Shown here: piece after piece, positions 59,194 to 64,000 of the stretch | Layout: each line of letters opens with the position of its first letter | How positions within the stretch are numbered: the stretch's first letter is position 1 | NCBI RefSeq assembly: GCF_013359865.1 | Contig: NZ_JABMCE010000085.1 | Span: forward strand, 62,001 to 126,000 | DNA from: Curtobacterium pusillum | GTDB taxonomy: Bacteria; Actinomycetota; Actinomycetes; Actinomycetales; Microbacteriaceae | DNA length: 64,000 nt | Direction of reading: 5' to 3' | The notes under the pieces: generated by a model | What the model saw: the letters and a program-made list of their open reading frames with translations, nothing else | Told to the model about the DNA's origin: nothing | The model's database searches: none | Made by a program: the position numbers and the translations under genes

Positions 59194-59717
59194 TTGCTCG
59201 CGCCGTGCGGCGGATCGACCAGCAGTCCGACCCGGTCGGCCAGGTACGCCTCGAGTGGCACCGCCGCACCGGCGGCCGGCGACCAGCGGACGAGCGGGGC
59301 GTCGTCCTCCACGAAGAGCACGCCGTCCGACCCGACGAGCGTCCCGTCGAGCGGGATCGGCGTCGCCCCGTGGTTCACCGTGTCGCCCGGCTCGAAGTGC
59401 CCCTTCTGCGCGGCCGCCCGGTAGGCCCGGCGTACCTCGGCGGAGACGGAGACGAACTGGGAACGACCGGGTTCGGTCACGCGGGTGATCAGCCCCGTCG
59501 CCCAGACACGGCCGCCGGTCTCGAGCGAGGAACCGACGAGCAGTGCGCCCACCCGCCAGACCCGGCCGAGTGATCGCATGGTGGGCTCGCGACGGATGCC
59601 GAGGACGGCCTTCGGCTCGACGTACTCGCCGAGCGCCTCGTCCGGGACGCCCGCCGTCCGGAGCGTCCGGGCCGCGTCGTCGAGCAGGGACCTCGTCAGT
59701 TCCACGCCGTCCGTCAC
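59190..59717 (-). CDS. conserved hypothetical protein
   Basis: 175 aa, GTG at 59717 preferred; the in-frame upstream extension is Ala/Arg/Ser low complexity and overlaps the signal peptidase tail. Content: an N-terminal helix (ELTRSLLDDAARTLRTAGVPDEALGEYV), then a beta-rich part (RVWRVGALLVGSSLETGGRVWATGLITRV, HFEPGDTVNHGATPIPLDG). No signal peptide, membrane helix or named family seen. It lies one base after the signal peptidase stop on the same strand, so it may be in that operon. Confidence 0.7.
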   Translation of the reverse strand: MTDGVELTRSLLDDAARTLRTAGVPDEALGEYVEPKAVLGIRREPTMRSLGRVWRVGALLVGSSLETGGRVWATGLITRVTEPGRSQFVSVSAEVRRAYRAAAQKGHFEPGDTVNHGATPIPLDGTLVGSDGVLFVEDDAPLVRWSPAAGAAVPLEAYLADRVGLLVDPPHGASN

Positions 59718-59718
59718 G

Positions 59719-60429
59719 TCACCCGAGCGTAGCCCGGTGCGCCCCGGACGAGCGCCGGCCCCGTCGCCGGCCGGCGACGGGAGCGCGTCGGCGCCGGACG
59801 ACGACGGAACCCCGTCGGCGTCGACCAGCGACGGAAGCGCGTCGGCGCGGACCACCGGCGGCAGCACCGGCGGTCGATCGCCGTCGTCGCCGCGCCGCGG
59901 ACACGATCCCGATCGTCACCATCACCGCCCCGTAGGCGAGCAGCACCCCCGCGATGGTCGGCACGAGCCAGGTGCGCGACCCGTTCACGAGCTGGTTGAC
60001 GAGCCCGATGTCCGGCAGGCTGTACCAGACGACGCCCCGGATCTGCGCGGCGGTGACCGGTGCCGGATCGGCGAGGGCGTTGTTGTCGCCCTTGAGCGTG
60101 AAGGTGCGGGAACCGTCCGACGAGGACTCGATGGAGACCACCCGGTGGCTGATCACGGCGGGCTGGCCCGAGGTGATCTGGTACGTCACGACGTCGCCGA
60201 CCCGGATGGCGTCGACGGGCGTCGGGCGGACGACGAGCAGCGTTCCCGGGGGCAGCGTCGGGTCCATCGACTGGGTCAGGACGGTGAGGGGCGTCGACCC
60301 GGTCGCCTTCGGCACGACGATGAGCACCACCGCGAGCCCGGCGACGATGACGAGCAGGCTGGTGCTCAGGCCGAGTGCGAGGGCGTGGACGATCGCCCGC
60401 CAGCCGGTGCGCGGTGTCGTGGGGGTCAT
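59719..60429 (-). CDS. SipW/archaeal-type signal peptidase I
   Basis: 236 aa, ATG at 60429 overlapping the previous stop (an ATG 3 codons earlier is possible). An N-terminal membrane helix precedes LTVLTQSMDPTLPPGTLLVV (nucleophile Ser54), VGDVVTYQI, and AVISHRVVSI with His95 where bacterial type I peptidases have Lys, i.e. the Ser/His ER-type class that includes SipW. FTLKGDNNALADPAPV and a C-terminal membrane helix follow. The cytoplasmic tail is extremely Arg-rich, with short GRRRG-like repeats. It should process the three small secreted proteins encoded just upstream. Confidence 0.9.
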   Translation of the reverse strand: MTPTTPRTGWRAIVHALALGLSTSLLVIVAGLAVVLIVVPKATGSTPLTVLTQSMDPTLPPGTLLVVRPTPVDAIRVGDVVTYQITSGQPAVISHRVVSIESSSDGSRTFTLKGDNNALADPAPVTAAQIRGVVWYSLPDIGLVNQLVNGSRTWLVPTIAGVLLAYGAVMVTIGIVSAARRRRRSTAGAAAGGPRRRASVAGRRRRGSVVVRRRRAPVAGRRRGRRSSGAHRATLG

Positions 60430-61310
60430 GCGCCGCATCGGACGGCCTTCCCGTTGCTCTGGGTGAGGAGGGTGATCGTGCCGGTTCCCGCGACGGTGCT
60501 GGTCGGGTTGCCGGCGCTGTCGAGGACCTTCACGGTCACGGTCACGGGGCCGCTCGTGCCGGCGCTCGCCGGGACCTGGTCCGGTGCCAGGGTGATGCGT
60601 CCGTAGTAGCCCTGCTCCTTCGCGGCGACCATCGTCGAGCCGACGAAGGCGCCGTACCAGGTGTCCTTCGGTCGTGACGTCGTGTCCCAGGCGAGTTCGA
60701 CGTACGTGCCGTTGTGGTCCGTGCAGGTGAGTGCGGGGGAGGCGGCCGGGGTGGTGAGGGAGAAGGCGCCCTGCACGACGCCCGAGGTCCAGGTGCCCGT
60801 CGTGACGGTGAGGTTCACGTGCACGGTGGTCGTGCTGGACGCGGGGGCGGACGACGTCGGCGTGCTCCGCGCGCACCAGACGGCGCCGGTCCCCGCGGCG
60901 AGCTTCGACGTCATGCTCGGCAACGAGTTCCACGTGCCGCTGACGGATCCGGTACCGACCGCGGTCGAGTCCGTGCAGGCGGTCGCCGATGTGACCGGCC
61001 AGGCGGTGACGGTGACCGCCTGGGCGAGGGTGGTCGAGCTCCCGGAGACGACCGACACGCTGGTGGTGGCGGTGCCGGCGAGCGAACCGGAGTTCGTCAG
61101 GGTGATCGGCTTCGTGATCGAGGTCACGGTCGACGAGAACGTCGTGGTCATGGCGCTCGTCCCGCTCAGGGAGGCGCCGGTCTTCCCGATCGTCACGCTC
61201 GAAGCGGTGGTCCCGGTGGCGGTCCAGAGCGCCCACGCGGCCGAGGAGCCGCCGGCGACGAACGCGATGGTGAGGGCGGCCGCGAGGAGGACACGGAGGC
61301 GGCGGCTCAT
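60426..61310 (-). CDS. secreted protein with SipW-type signal peptide
   Basis: 294 aa, ATG at 61310 overlapping the previous stop. The N-terminus MSRRLRVLLAAALTIAFVAGGSSAAWALWTATGTTASS shows the SipW-type pattern: hydrophobic core, then ALW plus small polar residues. The rest is Thr/Ser/Val/Ala-rich beta-structure with paired cysteines (ATACTD, VWCARS, LTCTDHNG, VRCGA). It is larger than the other two substrates and may be a surface fibre subunit or adhesin related to TasA/camelysin. No catalytic motif. Confidence 0.85.
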   Translation of the reverse strand: MSRRLRVLLAAALTIAFVAGGSSAAWALWTATGTTASSVTIGKTGASLSGTSAMTTTFSSTVTSITKPITLTNSGSLAGTATTSVSVVSGSSTTLAQAVTVTAWPVTSATACTDSTAVGTGSVSGTWNSLPSMTSKLAAGTGAVWCARSTPTSSAPASSTTTVHVNLTVTTGTWTSGVVQGAFSLTTPAASPALTCTDHNGTYVELAWDTTSRPKDTWYGAFVGSTMVAAKEQGYYGRITLAPDQVPASAGTSGPVTVTVKVLDSAGNPTSTVAGTGTITLLTQSNGKAVRCGA

Positions 61311-61903
61311 GCGGTGACCTGCGTTCCGGTGACGGTGAGGGTGAAGTCCGCGACGGCGCCGGACACGGTCTGGGGTGCGTCGGCGTCGAGGTCCATCTCG
61401 ACACAGCCGACCGCGGTGGCACCGGCGGCGAGGGTGAACGACCCGCTCCCGGTGTCGAACGACGCGAGTCGGCCGCTCGCTCCGGAGAGTCCGGTGCGGC
61501 AGTCGCCCGTGCTCCCGACCACGGCGAGCCGCAGGGTCAGTTCGCCGAGGACGGCCGCGGGTGTGGAGTTCGTCGCGTCGGCGACGGTGGTCGAGGTCGT
61601 CGCCACGCGCATGGTCAGCGGGATGGAACCGGTGTTCCGCACGGTGAACGTGCCGGTCGTGCCGGAGCCGGGTCCGAGCACGGCGGTGTTCATCGCGGAG
61701 AGCGTCCCCGTGGTGATGGTCGCGGTGGCGGAGCGGACGGTCGACGCCGAGGTGCTCGCCGTCCCGTTCCAGAGCGCGTAGGTGCCGCCGGTCCCGAGCA
61801 TCGCCGTGACGACCGCGACGACCAGGGCGATGACGGTCGGCCAGATCCACCGGTGACGACGGCGCGCGCGGTGGCGTCCGGTCGTCCTCGGCGTGCTGGT
61901 CAT
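61307..61903 (-). CDS. secreted protein with SipW-type signal peptide
   Basis: 198 aa, ATG at 61903. An unusually basic N-terminus (GRHRARRRHRW) is followed by the hydrophobic core and GGTYALWNGTASTSAS, the same ALW motif as its neighbours. The mature part is Thr/Ala/Ser-rich with two cysteines (GDCRTG, VGCVEM) and predicted beta-sandwich character. It overlaps the next gene by 4 bp. It is probably a minor subunit of the same surface structure. Confidence 0.85.
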   Translation of the reverse strand: MTSTPRTTGRHRARRRHRWIWPTVIALVVAVVTAMLGTGGTYALWNGTASTSASTVRSATATITTGTLSAMNTAVLGPGSGTTGTFTVRNTGSIPLTMRVATTSTTVADATNSTPAAVLGELTLRLAVVGSTGDCRTGLSGASGRLASFDTGSGSFTLAAGATAVGCVEMDLDADAPQTVSGAVADFTLTVTGTQVTA

Positions 61904-62059
61904 GTCCGTCTCCTGGTCGTCGTGGTCGCTCGGTCACCGCCGGTACGGCGGTGCGGTGCTGCAGATGGTGCCGACAGGGCCTGGAGGCGCGTGGTCGCGA
62001 TCGCCGGATCAGGGACTCATCGAGACCACGGCTTGTCGGGCCCGGGGCGGCACCGCGGG

Positions 62060-62614
62060 TCAGGAACCGATCGCGGTCTGCGTCAGCGTGAAGGCGAGGG
62101 CGCCGACGTTGAGCGTGCCGCCCTGGCCGGTCGTCGCCGTGGACGGCAGCGCGATGGTGAAGACGACCTTCACGGTCGAGGTCGCCGACGAGGGGGAGAC
62201 CACGAAGGTGTTCGCGTTCGCGGTCGACTGCACGACCGACGCGCTCGAGGAGGTCACCGCGAGGGTCTTCGTCGTCGCGGCGAGCAGCGCGGCGTCGCCG
62301 GTGATGCTCTGGTTCGCGTAGGTGAGGTTGGCCTTGAGGTCCTGGCCGGTCGCGCCGATGGTCAGCGTCTGCGTGAACTGGTACGTGTTGCCCGGGACCA
62401 TGAGGGCGTTCGCCGGGTTGATCGTCGTCGAGCGGCCGTTCGTGACGTCCGTCCACACGCCGTCGTTGTTGGCGCTGAGGGTCAGCGAGCCGGAGCTCAC
62501 GGACGACGCGGCGCTGCTGGCGCTGGCGTTCCAGAGGGCGAAGGTGCCCGCTCCACCGAGGAGGAGGGCGACACCGGCGGCGCCGGCGATGGCGCCGGTC
62601 ACGATCTTGTGCAT
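62060..62614 (-). CDS. secreted protein with SipW-type signal peptide, probable major subunit
   Basis: 184 aa, ATG at 62614 preceded by GGACTCCCC, without a clear ribosome binding site. MHKIVTGAIAGAAGVALLLGGAGTFALWNASASSAASSVSSG is the SipW-type signal. The mature chain is short, Thr/Ser/Ala/Asn-rich and cysteine-free, like alternate-signal-peptide proteins found ahead of sipW-like genes. As first and smallest gene of the operon it may be the main fibre component. It is separated from the second gene by 156 bp that contains one GGCCTGGAGGCGCG word (61978-61991). Confidence 0.85.
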   Translation of the reverse strand: MHKIVTGAIAGAAGVALLLGGAGTFALWNASASSAASSVSSGSLTLSANNDGVWTDVTNGRSTTINPANALMVPGNTYQFTQTLTIGATGQDLKANLTYANQSITGDAALLAATTKTLAVTSSSASVVQSTANANTFVVSPSSATSTVKVVFTIALPSTATTGQGGTLNVGALAFTLTQTAIGS

Positions 62615-62949
62615 GGGGAGTCCGTTCTGCGCGTTCGGGCGCGCTGAGGCCACCGGCAGTGCCGATGGGACGATGTCATCGGCCCCTGGTTCGCGGGGCC
62701 GCGGCTGACCGATGCCGGAGGGTGGTCGCCGGGCTCCGCGACGTGACACGTCTCGGGCGGGCTGGACTCGCTCTCTGGTGATGACGCTACTCGTCCCCCA
62801 AAGTGCGGACAAGGGGAAACATGCGTCTGAATGGACCCAGTACGGGGGGCATTTTCGTCCCCGACAGTGCGGACACGGTTTGTACCCCGGTCTCCGCGGA
62901 ATGCGGACCGTCCCCGTACCGTTGCACCGACCGGAAACGAGGAGGGCCC
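62615..62949. other. divergent control region between the SipW operon and pnuC, with a direct repeat
   Basis: 335 bp without a gene. Two direct repeats, beginning CGTCCCC and containing AGTGCGGACA, lie at 62792-62814 and 62856-62878 (19 of 23 bases equal, 64 bp apart, about six helical turns). They could bind a regulator of either divergent unit. GAGGAGG serves the pnuC start. No riboswitch fold was recognised. Confidence 0.5.
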
Positions 62950-63615
62950 ATGGGCATCGTGCGATGGCTGTTCGACGCGCAGCTCGTCATCGGCGACCAG
63001 ACCGTGCTCTGGCGTGAAGTGATCGGCAACGTGTTCGGGTTGCTCAGCGCCCTCGGTGGGATGCGTCGCAAGGTGTGGGCGTGGCCGGTCGGCATCGTGG
63101 GCAACGCCCTGCTCTTCACCGTCTTCATGGGTGCGCTCTTCGACACCCCGAACCCGGTGAACCTGCTCGGCCAGGCCGGGCGGCAGGTGATGTTCGTCAT
63201 CGTCAGTGTCTACGGCTGGTACCGGTGGACGCACCGACCCGACGACGCGACGACCGTGATCGAGCCGCGCTGGGCCTCCTGGAAGACCCGCGGACTGCTC
63301 GTCCTCGCACTGGTGGGCGGGACCGCGGTCCTGACACCGATCTTCCGCGCCCTCGGTTCGTACGAACCGGTCTGGAGCGACGCGTGGATCTTCGTCGGGT
63401 CGCTGCTGGCGACGTACGGCATGGCGAAGGGGTGGGTCGAGTTCTGGCTCATCTGGGTGGCGGTCGACCTCGTGGGCGTGCCACTGCTGTTCTCGGCGGG
63501 GTACTACGCGTCGGGGCTCATGTACGTGTTCTACGGGGTCTTCACCCTGACGGGCTTCTTCGTCTGGATGAAGCAGCGGACCGAGCCGTCGGCCGCTCCC
63601 GTCACCGTCGGCTGA
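62950..63615 (+). CDS. pnuC: nicotinamide riboside transporter PnuC
   Basis: 221 aa, ATG at 62950 with GAGGAGG upstream. PnuC family features: EVIGNVFGLLSALGGMRRKVWAWPVGIVGNALLF, VSVYGWYRWTHR, GMAKGWVEFWLIWVAVDLVGVPLLFSAGYY, with about seven membrane helices. It imports nicotinamide riboside by facilitated diffusion, trapped by a kinase encoded elsewhere. No NAD-biosynthesis gene lies adjacent. Earlier in-frame starts lie within the upstream direct-repeat region and lack a ribosome binding site. Confidence 0.93.
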   Translation: MGIVRWLFDAQLVIGDQTVLWREVIGNVFGLLSALGGMRRKVWAWPVGIVGNALLFTVFMGALFDTPNPVNLLGQAGRQVMFVIVSVYGWYRWTHRPDDATTVIEPRWASWKTRGLLVLALVGGTAVLTPIFRALGSYEPVWSDAWIFVGSLLATYGMAKGWVEFWLIWVAVDLVGVPLLFSAGYYASGLMYVFYGVFTLTGFFVWMKQRTEPSAAPVTVG

Positions 63616-63682
63616 GGCGTGCCCGTCCGCGGCCCCCGCTCTGGGACGAGACACCCGCGCGCCCGTGCGGTGTGATGGTCGA

Positions 63683-64000
63683 ATGGAACACGACCACGAC
63701 GCTGCGCTCGAGGGTGAGCAGTCCCTCGCCGAGCGGATCGTCCGCGGAGCCATCCGCGCCTATCGTCTGCACCCGTTCGACAGCGTGGACGCGAACGTCG
63801 TCGCCGAGACCGCCGGCATCCCGGTCGACACGGTGCAGCGACTGTTCCCGACCTGGGACGCCCTGCTGCTCGTGACGTACGACCGCTGGACGCAGCTCCG
63901 CGGGACACGTCGCACGAAGCCGCCGAAGTGCACGATCGACCACCTCCGCATGACCCTCGCCGAGGACGTCGCGGACCCCGGTCTCGTCCGTGTGCTCGCG
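63683..64000 (+). CDS. TetR family regulator, 3' truncated by the window edge
   Basis: 106 codons from the ATG at 63683, open to the end of the window. The N-terminal region LAERIVRGAIRAYRLHPFDSVDANVVAETAGIPVDTVQRLFPTWDALLLVTYDRW fits a TetR DNA-binding domain, although the turn and recognition helix (GIPVDTVQRLFPTWDALL) depart from the usual YYHF form. The competing frame on this strand ends at 63875 and is less protein-like. The regulated target is unknown and may lie beyond the window. Confidence 0.7.
   Translation, partial: MEHDHDAALEGEQSLAERIVRGAIRAYRLHPFDSVDANVVAETAGIPVDTVQRLFPTWDALLLVTYDRWTQLRGTRRTKPPKCTIDHLRMTLAEDVADPGLVRVLA

Noticed and set aside
62615-62949. NAD-related riboswitch ahead of pnuC
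   Set aside because: No conserved hairpin pair or known motif was found. The region is better described by its direct repeats.

Overview
The window looks like chromosome of a high-GC actinobacterium of the family Microbacteriaceae, most likely a plant-associated Curtobacterium-like organism. The reasons are nearly all G or C at third codon positions, GTG starts with 4-bp start/stop overlaps, leaderless-looking promoters, sugar ABC operons without their own ATPase (implying a shared MsiK-type ATPase elsewhere), DtxR-type iron boxes and a SipW-like secretion cluster. The genus is inference. No prophage, transposase, rRNA or tRNA was seen.

Layout. 1-5305: end of a Dpp-type importer plus nanA-, nanK- and nanE-like genes, read as sialic acid uptake and catabolism, with an unexpected FAH-family gene inside. 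5354-19047: small regulators and enzymes, a TetR/MMPL efflux pair, a mannitol dehydrogenase, a WYL regulator/VOC pair, and an iron-box-controlled siderophore importer with a siderophore-interacting protein. 19177-48621: a plant cell-wall arabinose/galactose island. It holds three CUT1 importers, one CUT2 importer, GH51 arabinofuranosidase, GH35 beta-galactosidase, GH127 beta-L-arabinofuranosidase, araBDA, an alditol oxidase and three LacI regulators. The palindrome GTGAGCGCTCAC stands in front of four transcription units of this island, so one LacI protein (probably that at 35591) should co-ordinate arabinan cleavage, uptake and entry into the pentose phosphate pathway. 48636-50225: a gene-poor stretch with a 36-codon membrane-peptide gene and an unexplained, strongly folded 71-bp element. 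50226-55622: a complete peptide ABC importer. 55638-59717: assorted small genes, including a MazG-like protein and an Eis-like acetyltransferase. 59719-62614: a Ser/His-type signal peptidase with three small secreted proteins carrying SipW-type signal peptides. 62950-64000: pnuC and the start of a TetR gene.

Above the genes lies a layer of repeated short DNA. A nearly identical GC-rich hairpin built on GGAGGCGCG closes or punctuates at least seven transcription units. Its 14-base half, GGCCTGGAGGCGCG, also occurs singly inside genes. A second element, with GAGTCTCGG repeats exactly 59 bp apart around a hairpin, occurs once between genes and once in frame inside an ABC ATPase linker. A third, about 163 bp long, is present three times in tandem at 24377-24830. 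These repeats and the folded element at 48836-48906 are the most novel-looking things here.
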